Shown piece after piece: positions 1 through 8,969 of a stretch of DNA of 64,000 nucleotides. A model generated the notes under the pieces. The model made no database searches and was not told where the DNA came from. It was given only the letters and a program-made list of their open reading frames with translations. Within the stretch, counting starts at the first letter, position 1. Each line of letters opens with the position of its first letter. The translations under genes and the position numbers were made by a program. Source of the DNA: Streptomyces sp. MP131-18 (GTDB lineage Bacteria > Actinomycetota > Actinomycetes > Streptomycetales > Streptomycetaceae); contig NZ_LZNS01000001.1 of assembly GCF_001984575.1 (NCBI RefSeq), forward strand, positions 3,981,656 through 4,045,655, given 5' to 3'.

Positions 1-111
1 CTGACGGCCGCGGGCCGCGAGCTGCGCCCCGCGCTCCAGGAGCTGACCCGCTGGGCGGAGGCCCATCTGGAGGACGCCGCGGGGAAGTGCCCCGCCGAGT
101 TCCGCGACTGA
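1..111 (+). CDS. HxlR-type transcriptional regulator, C-terminal fragment
   Basis: An open frame enters from the left edge and stops with TGA at 109-111, giving the last 36 residues of a protein. The reading LTAAGRELRPALQELTRWAE resembles the final helix of HxlR-family winged-helix regulators, where an AGREL...L..L..WG/AE pattern precedes a short tail. The HTH part lies outside the window, so target and signal cannot be judged. Another MarR-like winged-helix protein is possible. Confidence 0.6.
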   Translation: MTAAGRELRPALQELTRWAEAHLEDAAGKCPAEFRD

Positions 112-156
112 GCCGGGCGGCGCCCGGCCCTCGCCACGGCCCGTAGGGTTGAGCGG

Positions 157-948
157 GTGACGGACGACTACGACGAGACGACCGCGCGGCTCGAACGCGC
201 CGTCCGGGCGGCCGAAACGGCGCTGATCGAGTTCGAGATCGCCGTGGAGACCTTCCGCATCGAGGTGGAGAACTTCTCGCGCCTCCACGAACGGCGGCTC
301 GGGCCGCTCTATGCGCGTCTTGAGGAGCTGGACGCGGAGATCGCCGAGGCCGTCGCGGCCCGTACCGGCGATCCGGCGGACCAGCGGCGGGCCGCCGAGG
401 CCCGCGCGGCGGTAGCACCGATGCCGCAGGTCGCCGAGCTGTTCCAGGGCTGGCTGGACGGCGAGGGCTTCAGCCCGGAGGGCTACGCCATGCTCACCGA
501 GCAGTCGGTGCAGGAGCCGCAGCGCGTCCGGCCGGACGAGGAGGCCCGCAAGCTCTACCGCGAGGTGGTCCGCGAATGCCACCCCGACCTGGCCGCCGAC
601 CCCACAGAACGCGACCGCAGGGACGCGTTCCTCGCCCGCGTGAACCAGGCGTACGCCCGCGGCGACACCGAGGAGCTGCGCGCCCTCGCCGAGGAGTGGG
701 CGCGCGGCGGCGCGGGCCCCGAGCCGGAGCGCAGCCGCGGCGAGGAGCTGTACGCACGCCTGGAGTGGCTGGCCCGGCGCAAGGAGTTGCTCGCGGACGC
801 CGCCTCCGCCCTGGAGGACAGCGCGATCGGCTCCATGCTGCGGATGGCGGGCGACGACCCGGACCTGATGCTGGCCGAGGTCGCCGAGGAGCTGCGGCAG
901 CGGGTCGCCGCCCGCGAAGCCGAACTGGCCGGGCTGCTGGCCGGGTAG
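157..948 (+). CDS. J-domain (DnaJ-like) protein
   Basis: The 263-residue protein starts with GTG. Residues 1-85 are charged and helical, likely coiled coil. A J-domain-like segment lies at about 130-172 with the HPD signature at 142-144, which in this family stimulates DnaK ATPase. The C-terminal 90 residues are again acidic and helical. There is no Gly/Phe or zinc-finger region, so it is not a canonical DnaJ. The partner is inferred from the family only. A rhodanese gene follows 10 bases later, suggesting co-transcription. Confidence 0.75.
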   Translation: MTDDYDETTARLERAVRAAETALIEFEIAVETFRIEVENFSRLHERRLGPLYARLEELDAEIAEAVAARTGDPADQRRAAEARAAVAPMPQVAELFQGWLDGEGFSPEGYAMLTEQSVQEPQRVRPDEEARKLYREVVRECHPDLAADPTERDRRDAFLARVNQAYARGDTEELRALAEEWARGGAGPEPERSRGEELYARLEWLARRKELLADAASALEDSAIGSMLRMAGDDPDLMLAEVAEELRQRVAAREAELAGLLAG

Positions 949-958
949 GGTCGGGGAC

Positions 959-1294
959 ATGAGTTTCACCCTTCCCACCGTGACGGCCGACGCCGTGCCC
1001 GCGGGCGCGCCGCTGCTCGACGTCCGCGAGCCCGAGGAGTGGGCCGCGGGGCATGCCGAGGGTGCGGTGCACATCCCGATCGGGCAGGTCGTCGAGCGCC
1101 TCGGCGAGATCACCGAGCTCGCGTCCGAGGGGCGCCTCCACGTGGTGTGCAAGGTCGGCGGCCGGTCCGCGCAGGTCACCGCCTACCTCGTGCAGCAGGG
1201 GCTCGACGCGGCGAACGTGGACGGCGGCATGCACGCCTGGCAGGCGTCGGGCCGCGCGCTGGTCGGCGAGGGGGACGACCCGTTCGTCCTCTGA
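959..1294 (+). CDS. rhodanese-like sulfurtransferase domain protein
   Basis: A single rhodanese domain of 111 residues. The N-terminal signature LDVREPEEWAAGHAEGAVHIP and an active-site loop CKVGGRS with Cys64 are visible, so the persulfide-carrying cysteine is present. The substrate is unknown; such stand-alone domains act in thiosulfate or persulfide transfer in the cytosol. It lies 10 bases after the J-domain gene on the same strand and convergent with the aminotransferase downstream. Confidence 0.88.
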   Translation: MSFTLPTVTADAVPAGAPLLDVREPEEWAAGHAEGAVHIPIGQVVERLGEITELASEGRLHVVCKVGGRSAQVTAYLVQQGLDAANVDGGMHAWQASGRALVGEGDDPFVL

Positions 1295-1323
1295 CCGCCC
1301 CCGCCGCCGCGGCCGGACCGGGC

Positions 1324-2496
1324 CTACGGGGTGAGGGCCGCCAGCCGGGCCACCGCGTCGCGCAGGGACGCCTCGCGCCGGCAGAAGGAGAAGCGCACCA
1401 GCCACGGGGTGGTGTCCACGCCCTGCTGGAACGCCGAGGTCGGGATCGCCACCACCCCGGCGCGCTCCGGCAGTTCGCGGCAGAACCGCAGTCCGTCGTG
1501 GAAGCCCCACGGCCGGATGTCGGCCTGGAGGAAGTACCCGGCGTCCGCGCGGAAGGGGCTGAGCCCGGCCGCGCGCAGGCCGCCGGCCAGCAGGTCCCGG
1601 TTGCCGCGCAGCGTCTCCCGGAGCCCGGCCGCCCAGTCCGCGACGCCGCCGAGCGCGGTGCCGATGGCCTCCTGGTAGGGCGTGCCCGAGGCGTACGTCA
1701 GCCACTGTTTGACCGACATCACGGCCGCCACCAGCGCGGCGGGGCCGCTCACCCAGCCGACCTTCCAGCCGGTGACGTTGAACGTCTTGCCCGCGGAGCT
1801 GATCGTCAGGGTCCGTTCGCGCATGCCGGGCAGCGTCGCGATCGGCACGTGGCGGGCGCCGTCGTAGACCAGGTGCTCGTACACCTCGTCCGTGACGACC
1901 GTCAGATCGTGCTCGCACGCGGCCTCCGCGATGAGCACGAGTTCGTCCGGGGTGAACACCTTGCCGGTCGGATTGTGCGGCGAATTGAGCACAAGCAGCC
2001 GTGACGCGGGCGTCAGCGCGGCGCGCAGCGCGTCCGGGTCGAGCTGGAAGCCGTCCCCGTCGATGGCCAGCGGAACGGTCACCAGGCGCGCGCCGGACAG
2101 GCGGGCGCCGGCGGGGTACGCGTCGTAGGCGGGGTCGAAGGTGACGATCTCGTCGCCCGCGCCGGTCAGGGCCAGGCAGGCCGCGGCCAGCGCCTCGGTG
2201 GCGCCCGAGGTCACCAGCACCTCGGTGGCCGGGTCGAGGTCGAGACCGTAGTGCGCGCGCTGGTGCGCGGCGATCGCCTCGCGCAGGGCGGGGAAGCCGA
2301 ACGCGGGCGGGTACTGGTTGTGCCCGGCGAGGACGGCCTCGGAGACATCCGCGAGGAGCGCCGGCGGCGCGTCCAGCTCCGGCACGCCCTGGCCGAGGTT
2401 CACCGACCCGGTGGCGCGGGCCAGTTCGGTCATTTCGGTGAAGATGGACGTACCGGCCGCGCGGCCGGTCCCGCTGTCCTGGCGCTGCTGCCTCAT
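1324..2496 (-). CDS. PLP-dependent class I/II aminotransferase
   Basis: The 390-residue protein has a fold-type I aminotransferase layout. NPTGK lies at 175-179, DEVYEH at 203-208, and the PLP-binding lysine in SSAGKTFNVTGWKVGW is Lys237. The pattern resembles the YbdL/DapC group acting on methionine, kynurenine or N-succinyl-diaminopimelate, but the amino-donor specificity cannot be read from sequence. Usual length for the family. It lies 42 bases downstream of paaE on the same strand; whether it shares that transcript is unclear. Confidence 0.85.
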   Translation of the reverse strand: MRQQRQDSGTGRAAGTSIFTEMTELARATGSVNLGQGVPELDAPPALLADVSEAVLAGHNQYPPAFGFPALREAIAAHQRAHYGLDLDPATEVLVTSGATEALAAACLALTGAGDEIVTFDPAYDAYPAGARLSGARLVTVPLAIDGDGFQLDPDALRAALTPASRLLVLNSPHNPTGKVFTPDELVLIAEAACEHDLTVVTDEVYEHLVYDGARHVPIATLPGMRERTLTISSAGKTFNVTGWKVGWVSGPAALVAAVMSVKQWLTYASGTPYQEAIGTALGGVADWAAGLRETLRGNRDLLAGGLRAAGLSPFRADAGYFLQADIRPWGFHDGLRFCRELPERAGVVAIPTSAFQQGVDTTPWLVRFSFCRREASLRDAVARLAALTP

Positions 2497-2538
2497 GCGC
2501 TCAACGATAGGCCGCGGGCGAGGGCCGTATCTCCCGGC

Positions 2539-3585
2539 TCAGGCGTCGAAGTCGAGGCCGACCCGGTCCGTCAGCGGGCGGGACTGGCAGGCCAGGACGT
2601 ACCCGGCTTCGGTCTCGGCGGGCTCCAGCGCGTAGTTCCGGTCCATCCGCACCCGCCCGTCCGTCAGCCGCGCGCGGCAGGTGCCGCACACGCCGCCGCG
2701 GCAGGCGTAGGGCGCGTCCGGCCGGTTGCGCAGCACGGCGGACAGCAGCGTCTCGCCCGCCGCGACCGGCCAGCTCGCGCGGCGCCCGTCGAGCGTGGCC
2801 GTCAGCGTCGCGGACCCGGGGGTGCCCCCGGCGGCGTTCGCGCCGGGCTCGGGCGGCGCCGCTCCGGCGTGGAACAGCTCGATGTGCACGCGCTCGCGCG
2901 CCACCCCGAGCGCGCGCAGCGCACCGCGCGCCGCGTCGATGAGCCCCTCCGGTCCGCACAGGTACCAGCCGGCGACGGCGTCGCAGGGCAGCAGCGCGGG
3001 CAGCAGGGCGCGCAGCCGCGCGCGGTCGAGCCGCCCGGGGGGCAGGCCGGCGCTGCGCTCCTCGCGGGTGAGCGCGTGCAGCGACTGGAACCGGCCGGGA
3101 TGGCGGTCCTTCAGGTCGGCCACCTCGTCGAGGAACATCGCGCTGGCCGCGCTGCGGTCGCTGCGCAGCAGCGTGAAGCGGGCGGCGGGCTCGTTGGCGA
3201 GCAGCGTGGCCGCCATCGAAAGCACCGGCGTGATGCCGCTGCCGCCGGCCACGGCGGCGAAGTGTCCGGGGCGCGGGCGCAGCGTGAAGCGCCCGCGCGG
3301 CGGCAGCACGTCCACCCACGAGCCCGCGGCCAGCTCCCGCGCGAAGCCGGCGGAGAACGCGCCGCCCGGCACCTGCCTGATGCCGACGGTGAGCAGGTCC
3401 GCGCCGCCGTCGGCCGCGGCCGAGGCGATGGAGTAGGTGCGGCGCAGCGCGCCGTGCCGGAACGTGAGGTGCTGACCGGGAACGTGCCGGAACGCGGCGC
3501 GCAGCGGCGGCGGCACGGCGAGCGTGACGGCCACCGCGTCCTCGGCGGCCCGCGCGGTGCTGGCGACGCTGAGCGGGTGGAACAT
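2539..3585 (-). CDS. paaE: phenylacetyl-CoA epoxidase reductase subunit PaaE
   Basis: A 348-residue flavodoxin-reductase-like protein with a C-terminal plant-type [2Fe-2S] ferredoxin domain. RTYS at 49-52 binds FAD, AAVAGGSGITPV is the NAD(P)H site, and cysteines at about 295, 300, 303 and 333 ligate the cluster. It passes electrons from NADPH to the PaaA diiron centre during 1,2-epoxidation of phenylacetyl-CoA. The start ATG at 3585 overlaps the paaD stop (TGATG), so the larger open frame reaching 3924 is not used. Last gene of paaABCDE. Confidence 0.93.
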   Translation of the reverse strand: MFHPLSVASTARAAEDAVAVTLAVPPPLRAAFRHVPGQHLTFRHGALRRTYSIASAAADGGADLLTVGIRQVPGGAFSAGFARELAAGSWVDVLPPRGRFTLRPRPGHFAAVAGGSGITPVLSMAATLLANEPAARFTLLRSDRSAASAMFLDEVADLKDRHPGRFQSLHALTREERSAGLPPGRLDRARLRALLPALLPCDAVAGWYLCGPEGLIDAARGALRALGVARERVHIELFHAGAAPPEPGANAAGGTPGSATLTATLDGRRASWPVAAGETLLSAVLRNRPDAPYACRGGVCGTCRARLTDGRVRMDRNYALEPAETEAGYVLACQSRPLTDRVGLDFDA

Positions 3586-4061
3586 CACCGCTCCTTCATG
3601 TGGTCGAACGGCTCGCGGCAGGCGGCGCAGCGGCGCAGCGCGCGGCAGAGGGTGCCGGAGAAGCGGCTGAGCACGGTGGTGTCGGTGCTGCCGCAGCGCG
3701 GGCAGGGCACCGGCGGGGCGGGCAGCCCGACGAACACGGGGCCGCCCGCCCGGGGCGGCGCGATGCCCGCCGCGGCGAGCTTGCGGCGGCCTTCCGCGGT
3801 GATGTCGTCGGTGCGCCAGGGCGGGTCCAGGACGGTGCGGACGGTGACCTCGGGCACGCCGTGGGCGCGCAGGGTGCGCCGGATGTCCTCGGCCATGGTC
3901 TCGACGGCCGGGCAGCCGAGCCACGTCGGCGCCAGCTCCACGACGACGGGCCCCTCCTCGTGTCCGCGCCGCACGGAGCGCAGGACGCCGAGGTCCGCCA
4001 GGGTCACCATCGGCAGTTCCGGGTCGGGGACCGCGCCCGCGAGCGCGGCCAGCCGGGTCAC
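3585..4061 (-). CDS. paaD: phenylacetyl-CoA epoxidase complex protein PaaD
   Basis: About 158 residues. The N-terminal half is a DUF59/MIP18-type domain (VPDPELPMVTLADLGVLRSV ... PTWLGCPA) and the C-terminal half holds a zinc-ribbon-like CPRCGSTDTT ... CAAC. PaaD is proposed to help Fe-S or diiron-centre maturation in the epoxidase. The GTG start at 4061 overlaps the paaC stop (GTGA); another GTG sits three bases upstream at 4064. The order between paaC and paaE fits the canonical operon. Confidence 0.9.
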   Translation of the reverse strand: MTRLAALAGAVPDPELPMVTLADLGVLRSVRRGHEEGPVVVELAPTWLGCPAVETMAEDIRRTLRAHGVPEVTVRTVLDPPWRTDDITAEGRRKLAAAGIAPPRAGGPVFVGLPAPPVPCPRCGSTDTTVLSRFSGTLCRALRRCAACREPFDHMKER

Positions 4062-4795
4062 CACGCCGCCCCCGGGTGGCTGCGGTGCAGGTGCTGCATC
4101 TCGGCGAGGAGGCGGCCGAACGGCTCGGTGTGGATGCCGCGCCGCCCGCCGCCCGCCGACCAGGCGGTGGGCGGCGGCGGGGCCTCGGGGACGGGGAGCG
4201 TCGCGGCGCGCAGCGTTTCGGTGACGCGCTCGGTCCAGGCGGCGCGCAGCCCCCCCGGGTCCGTTCCGGCGAGTCCGGGCACGGGCTCGAACAGCTCGCC
4301 GGTGAAGCGCCACAGCGCGCGGACGGCGCGCCCCGTGCGCGCGTGGCTCTCCGCCGTACCGTCGCCGAGGCGCAGCGTCCAGGTCACGGCGTGGTCGCGG
4401 TGGTAGCGGGTCTCGGGCGCGGCATGGGCGGCGATGGCGGCGAACGGGCCGCCGCCGGCCGCGAGTTGTGCGTACAGCAGCTCCTGCCAGGTGGCGTGGA
4501 ACAGCTGCCGGACGACCGTGTGCGCGAAGTCGCCGTTCGGCTGCTCGACGAGCTGGAGGTTGCGGAAGTCGCGTGCGTCGCGGCGGAACGCGAGCTCGTC
4601 CTCGTCGCCCGCGAGGGAGAGCAGCGCGCGGGCCTGGCCGAGCAGGTCGAGCGCGAGGTTGGCGAGGGCCACCTCTTCTTCGAGCACGGGGGCGTGCCCG
4701 GCCCATTCGGCGAGCCGGTGGGACAGGATCAGCGCGTCGTCGCCGAGGGCGAGCGCGGCCTCCCGTTCCGACTCCGTGAGCGCGGGCGCCGTCAC
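4058..4795 (-). CDS. paaC: phenylacetyl-CoA epoxidase structural subunit PaaC
   Basis: A 245-residue ferritin-like, helix-rich protein. Recognisable family segments include LGDDALILSHRLAEWAGHAP, ANLALDLLGQAR and YHRDHAVTWTLRLGDGT. PaaC is the structural partner of the catalytic PaaA in the ring-epoxidising complex. The GTG start at 4795 overlaps the paaB stop (GTGA), and its own TGA overlaps the paaD start, so the operon is translationally coupled. The open frame extends to 5056 but that part is antisense shadow of paaB. Confidence 0.92.
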   Translation of the reverse strand: MTAPALTESEREAALALGDDALILSHRLAEWAGHAPVLEEEVALANLALDLLGQARALLSLAGDEDELAFRRDARDFRNLQLVEQPNGDFAHTVVRQLFHATWQELLYAQLAAGGGPFAAIAAHAAPETRYHRDHAVTWTLRLGDGTAESHARTGRAVRALWRFTGELFEPVPGLAGTDPGGLRAAWTERVTETLRAATLPVPEAPPPPTAWSAGGGRRGIHTEPFGRLLAEMQHLHRSHPGAAW

Positions 4796-5085
4796 AGGTG
4801 CCGCACCCCCTCGGGCACCTCGTAGAAGGTGGGGTGCCGGTAGGGCTTGTCCGCGGCAGGCCGGAAGAACGGGTCGCGCTCGTCGGGGGACGAGGCGGTG
4901 ACGGCCGCCGCGGGGACCACCCACAGCGAGACGCCCTCGCCGCGGCGTGTGAACAGGTCGCGGGCGTTGCGCAGGGCAAGCTCCGCGTCCGGCGCGTGCA
5001 GGCTGCCCGCGTGGGTGTGGGCCAGGCCGCGCCGCGGCCGGACGAACACCTCCCACAGCGGCCAGTCGGCGTCGCCGCCGCTCAT
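4792..5085 (-). CDS. paaB: phenylacetyl-CoA epoxidase subunit PaaB
   Basis: A short 97-residue protein with the hallmark WPLWEVFVRPRRGLAHTHAGSLHA and ALRNARDLFTRRGEGVSLWVV of the PaaB family, ending after a DKPYRHPTFYEVPEGVRHL tail. PaaB bridges PaaAC heterodimers in the epoxidase. The start ATG overlaps the paaA stop (ATGA at 5085-5082) and its stop overlaps the paaC start. Length matches the family. Confidence 0.94.
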   Translation of the reverse strand: MSGGDADWPLWEVFVRPRRGLAHTHAGSLHAPDAELALRNARDLFTRRGEGVSLWVVPAAAVTASSPDERDPFFRPAADKPYRHPTFYEVPEGVRHL

Positions 5086-6041
5086 CGCGCGGCTCCGGCC
5101 GGGTGCTTGGCGGCGTAGGCCGCCGCCGCCTCGCGCACCCACGCGCCCTCCTCGTGCGCCCGGCGGCGCTGGTCGAGGCGCTGCTCGTTGCACGGCCCTT
5201 CGCCGGCCAGCACGGCGCGGAACTCGTCCCAGTCCACGGCGCCGAAGTCCCAGTGGCCGCGCTCCTCGTTCCACCGCAGGTCGCGGTCGGGGAGGGTGAG
5301 GCCCAGGGCCTCGGCCTGCGGCACGCAGATGTCGACGAAGCGCTGCCGCAGCTCGTCGTTGGTGTGCCGCTTGATCTTCCAGGCCATCGACTGCGCGGTG
5401 CGCGGCGAGGCGTCGTCGGGCGGGCCGAACATCATCAGGGAGGGCCACCACCAGCGGTCCACCGCGTCCTGGGCCATGGCGCGCTGCGCGCCGGTGCCGC
5501 GGGCGAGCGCGTGCAGCAGCTCGTAGCCCTGCCGTTGGTGGAAGGACTCCTCCTTGCAGATCCGCACCATCGCGCGGGCGTAGGGGCCGTAGGAGCAGCG
5601 GCACAGCGGCACCTGGTTGGTGATCGCGGCGCCGTCGACGAGCCAGCCGATGGCGCCCACGTCGGCCCAGGTGAGGGTCGGGTAGTTGAAGATCGACGAG
5701 TATTTGTGGCGGCCGGTGTGCAGTTTGCCGAGCAGCTCCGCGCGGCTCGCGCCCAGTGTTTCCGCGGCCCCGTACAGGTAGAGGCCGTGGCCCGCCTCGT
5801 CCTGGACCTTGGCGATGAGGATGGCCTTGCGGCGCAGCGAGGGGGCGCGGGTGATCCAGTTCGCCTCGGGCTGCATGCCGATGATCTCGGAGTGCGCGTG
5901 CTGCGCGATCTGCCGGATCAGCGTGGCGCGGTAGGCGTCCGGCATCCAGTCGCGTGGCTCGATCCGCTCGTCGGCGGCGATGGTCCGTTCGAAGTCCTCG
6001 GCGCGGGCCCGTTCCGGCTCCGCGCTCACCGCTGTACCCAC
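5082..6041 (-). CDS. paaA: phenylacetyl-CoA epoxidase catalytic subunit PaaA
   Basis: The 319-residue diiron protein is the oxygenase subunit converting phenylacetyl-CoA to the ring 1,2-epoxide. Metal-ligand motifs are seen as E52 in HAHSEIIG, DEAGH at 81-85 and KEESFH at 163-168, giving the two EX2H pairs of a ferritin-like site. First gene of the leftward paaABCDE operon. A 14-bp TetR-type palindrome sits 20 bases upstream of the start, so repression relieved by phenylacetyl-CoA is expected. Confidence 0.94.
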   Translation of the reverse strand: MGTAVSAEPERARAEDFERTIAADERIEPRDWMPDAYRATLIRQIAQHAHSEIIGMQPEANWITRAPSLRRKAILIAKVQDEAGHGLYLYGAAETLGASRAELLGKLHTGRHKYSSIFNYPTLTWADVGAIGWLVDGAAITNQVPLCRCSYGPYARAMVRICKEESFHQRQGYELLHALARGTGAQRAMAQDAVDRWWWPSLMMFGPPDDASPRTAQSMAWKIKRHTNDELRQRFVDICVPQAEALGLTLPDRDLRWNEERGHWDFGAVDWDEFRAVLAGEGPCNEQRLDQRRRAHEEGAWVREAAAAYAAKHPAGAAR

Positions 6042-6060
6042 CGCTCAGCCCTCCGCGCCG

Positions 6061-6074
6061 ACCGATCGTTCGGT
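6061..6074. promoter_or_regulatory. PaaR-like operator upstream of paaA
   Basis: The sequence ACCGATCGTTCGGT fits the core ACCGNNCGNNCGGT, which I recall as the centre of the described PaaR (TetR family) operator. It lies 20-33 bases before the paaA start, where it would block the promoter. A near-identical site precedes paaN at 22101. Binding by the TetR protein at 22165 is inference. Confidence 0.65.
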
Positions 6075-6172
6075 TCGATGGTGCTGCGGACGCTCCGGCG
6101 TGTCAAGGCGGCCGGGAGACAGGTACCGTGCTCGGGTCAAGCGAGATGAGTCCCTGGGGGAGCGGGCCGAGC

Positions 6173-6901
6173 ATGCTGTCATCCGACACGGCACAGGAAG
6201 AAGCCGAAGCCGACGAGACACCGACGGAGTCCGTCCGCCTCGGCGCGCTGTCGCTCCCGGCCCGGATCGTCATCGCGGTCGCGGTGGGGGGCGTCGCCGC
6301 GTTCACGGCGTGGCACATGGCGATGGTGTTCCTCTTCGTCGCGCCGTCGAACACCCTGAACGAGGAGCACCACGACACCGTCCGCGGCTACATATACCCG
6401 GAGTTCGAGCAGAACTGGAAGCTGTTCGCGCCCAACCCCCTCCAGCGCAACGAGAGTCTGGCCGTGCGCGCCGAGGTCACGGACGAGGACGGCGCCAGCA
6501 GCGTCACCGACTGGATCAGCCTGACCGCCATGGACATCGAGGGCATCGAGCACCAGCTGCTGCCCAGCCACACCGCGCAGAACACGCTGCGCCGCGCCTG
6601 GGACTTCTACACCAAGTCCCACGACGACGACGGCGACGCGGTGGGCCTGCGGGGCGAGCTGTCCGAGTCGTACGTGCGGCGCATCGCGCTGCTGCGGCTG
6701 GCGGACCGGATGGACGTCGGCACCGTGGAGCGCATCCAGCTGCGCTCCACGATCCAGCGGGTGCCCGCGCCCGAGTGGCGGCAGGAGGACTTCGACACCT
6801 CGCCCGTCCACGAGGAGCTCGACTGGTGGGTGGTGACGACCGAGGACCTGCCGACCGGTGCACTCGCCTCGGAACGGACCGGGGAAGGGGACCAGCGGTG
6901 A
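6173..6901 (+). CDS. DUF5819 family membrane protein
   Basis: 242 residues. An acidic N-terminus is followed by one membrane segment at about 30-57 (ARIVIAVAVGGVAAFTAWHM) and an extracytoplasmic-looking domain with the family hallmark YPEFEQNWKLFAPNPLQRNES. Function unknown. Its GTGA overlap with the HTTM gene implies a joint role, perhaps in a membrane thioredox or vitamin-K-linked reaction, since HTTM domains resemble gamma-carboxylase. The ATG at 6173 has GGGGGAG about 10 bases upstream; an in-frame ATG at 6146 lacks a clear ribosome site. Confidence 0.8.
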   Translation: MLSSDTAQEEAEADETPTESVRLGALSLPARIVIAVAVGGVAAFTAWHMAMVFLFVAPSNTLNEEHHDTVRGYIYPEFEQNWKLFAPNPLQRNESLAVRAEVTDEDGASSVTDWISLTAMDIEGIEHQLLPSHTAQNTLRRAWDFYTKSHDDDGDAVGLRGELSESYVRRIALLRLADRMDVGTVERIQLRSTIQRVPAPEWRQEDFDTSPVHEELDWWVVTTEDLPTGALASERTGEGDQR

Positions 6902-8212
6902 GCATTCCCGCTCAGCGGACGAACGCGGCCGGCACGGCCACCGGCGGGGGAACGGACGGGCCGCCGCCCTCGCCGTTCCGCGACCTCGGGGGCCGCTTCG
7001 ACGCGGCGCTCGCGCGCGGCATCGGCCACATCACGCGGCGCGCCCTCGGCCCGCACCAGACGGCGATCGTGCGCATCGGCTTCGCGACGACCGTGCTGCT
7101 CTTCCTGCTGCACGAGTGGCCCAACCGGCACGAGCTGTACGGTCCGGACAGTCCGTGGGGCTTCGACCTGGCCACGCAGTTCGTCGACAACAACGGCGCG
7201 TTCACGCTGCTGCTGTGGTCGGACTCCGGGGCCTGGTTCGAGCTGGTCTACCACCTGACGATCCTCGCCGCCGTCGGCATGCTGCTCGGCTGGCGCACGC
7301 GCGCGACGTCCGTGCTGTTCATGGTGGGCGTGCTGTCCGTGCAGAACCGCAGCGTCTTCATGGGCGACGGCGGGGACAATGTCATCCACCTCATGGTGAT
7401 GTACCTGGTCCTCACCCGCTGCGGCCAGGTCTGGTCGCTGGACGCGCGCCGGCGCGCGCCGGGCGCCGGGGCGCCGCGCCACGGACGACCCGGTGGGCAT
7501 CGCGGTGTGGGCGGTGCTCGGCGTCGTGCTGGTGGCGGCGCTGGTCAGCGGCAAGATCGACAGCCCGGTGTGGAGCCTGTTCTTCGCCGGGATGTGGCTG
7601 GTGCACGGCTACTGGTGGCTGATCCGGCGCTTCGCGCCCGGCGAGCCGCGCATCGTCTCCGACATCATCGCCAATCTCGTGCACAACGCGGCCCTGTTCG
7701 TGATCATGGCGGAGGTCTGCATCATCTACGCCACCGCGGGCTGGTACAAGATCCAGGGCTCGCGCTGGCAGGACGGCACCGCCGTCTACTACCCGATGGA
7801 GCTGGACTACTTCAACGTCTGGCCCGAGCTGAGCGACCTGCTGGTGGGCAGCGGCCTGATCATCACGGCCCTCACCTACGGCACGGTGTTCGTGCAGGTG
7901 GCCTTCCCGTTCGCGCTGCTCAACCGCCGCGCGAAGAACGTGCTGCTGGTGCTGATGATCGGCGAGCACATCGGGATCGCCGTGCTGCTCGGGCTGCCGT
8001 TCTTCTCCATGGCCATGATCGCCATGGACAGCGTCTTCCTGCCGACCGCCTTCCTGGTGTGGCTGGGCGCGCGCGCCCAGCGGGTGACCGATCCGGTGCG
8101 CCGGCGCCTGCGCCGCCGTCCCGCGCCCGGCCGGCCCGCGCGGGACGTGGGCCCGGCCGGGCCCGGGGCCGCCGCCGCGGACCGGGCACCGGCCTGGGCG
8201 AAGTCCCGGTGA
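6898..8212 (+). CDS. HTTM-domain membrane protein, apparent +1 frameshift
   Basis: The gene begins at GTG 6898, overlapping the DUF5819 stop. Frame 1 encodes about 190 residues of an HTTM-type protein (VRIGFATTVLLFLL, NRSVFMGDGGDNVIHL). The homologous continuation (DDPVGIAVWAVLGVVLV ... FATAGWYKIQGS-like YATAGWYKIQGS) is in frame 2 from about 7485 to the stop at 8212. The span is 1315 nt, one more than a multiple of three, and removing one base gives about 437 residues, normal for the family. The slip lies in the G/C-rich stretch 7445-7490. It could be a sequencing error or a real inactivating insertion. Confidence 0.72.
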
Positions 8213-8937
8213 CGAAGGACACGGCCGCCGCCTGGCACGAACTGGCCGCGCGGGACACCGTTCTGCTGGACGGCTTCCACGCGCTCAAGCACGCGCTGCG
8301 CTTCGGCGCCGAGGTGCCGCTCGCGGTGGCCGCGGACCGCGCCGCGGCGCTCGGACTGGCCCGGGACCTGGCGCCCGACCTGCACCCGCGGCTGGCCGCC
8401 CTGCTCACGCCGGTGCCGCCGCGGGACCTCGCGGCGCTCGTGCCCCGGCCGCACCCCACCGGCGTCGCCGCCCTGGCCCGCCCCGCGCCGCGCCCGCCGG
8501 TGCCAGGACGTGGCCCCGTGGTGGTCCTGGAGAACCCGCGCCACCTCGGGAACATCGGCGCCGTCATCCGTCTCGCCGCCGGCACCGGCGCCGCGGGCGT
8601 GGTCACCACCGGCACCGCCGACCCGTGGCATCCGGCGGTGCTGCGCGCCGCCGCCGGGCTGCACTACGCGACGGCGGTCGACCGGGCCGGCGGCCTCGAC
8701 ACCCTGCCGCCAGGACCGCTGTACGGGCTCGACCCGGCCGGCACGGACATCCGTTCCGTCCCGGTGCCTGACGGCGCGCTGCTCGCCTTCGGCTCGGAAC
8801 GGCCGGGCCTGTCCCCCGCCCTCAAGGAACGGGCCACCGGCCTGGTGGCCCTGCCGATGCGGGAGGGCGTCTCCAGCTACAACCTGGCGACCAGCGTGGC
8901 GATGGCCCTGTTCCACTGGCTGAGCCGCCCTCGGTGA
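8209..8937 (+). CDS. TrmH/SpoU-family RNA 2'-O-methyltransferase
   Basis: 242 residues with SPOUT signatures: motif 1 ENPRHLGNIGAVIRLAAGTG, motif 2 LLAFGSERPGLSP and motif 3 LPMREGVSSYNLATSVAMALF. These form the trefoil-knot SAM site and the catalytic Asn/Arg positions. It should methylate a ribose in tRNA or rRNA; the target nucleotide is unknown. The N-terminal substrate domain is short and lacks an L30e-like signature. GTG at 8209 overlaps the HTTM stop (GTGA). Confidence 0.88.
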   Translation: MTKDTAAAWHELAARDTVLLDGFHALKHALRFGAEVPLAVAADRAAALGLARDLAPDLHPRLAALLTPVPPRDLAALVPRPHPTGVAALARPAPRPPVPGRGPVVVLENPRHLGNIGAVIRLAAGTGAAGVVTTGTADPWHPAVLRAAAGLHYATAVDRAGGLDTLPPGPLYGLDPAGTDIRSVPVPDGALLAFGSERPGLSPALKERATGLVALPMREGVSSYNLATSVAMALFHWLSRPR

Positions 8938-8969
8938 CCCGCCCCCGGTGACCCGCCCCCGGTGCCCCT

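Noticed and set aside
494..1918. Long minus-strand frame over the J-domain and rhodanese genes
   Set aside because: Low-complexity Arg/Gly/Pro translation, antisense to genes with recognised domains.
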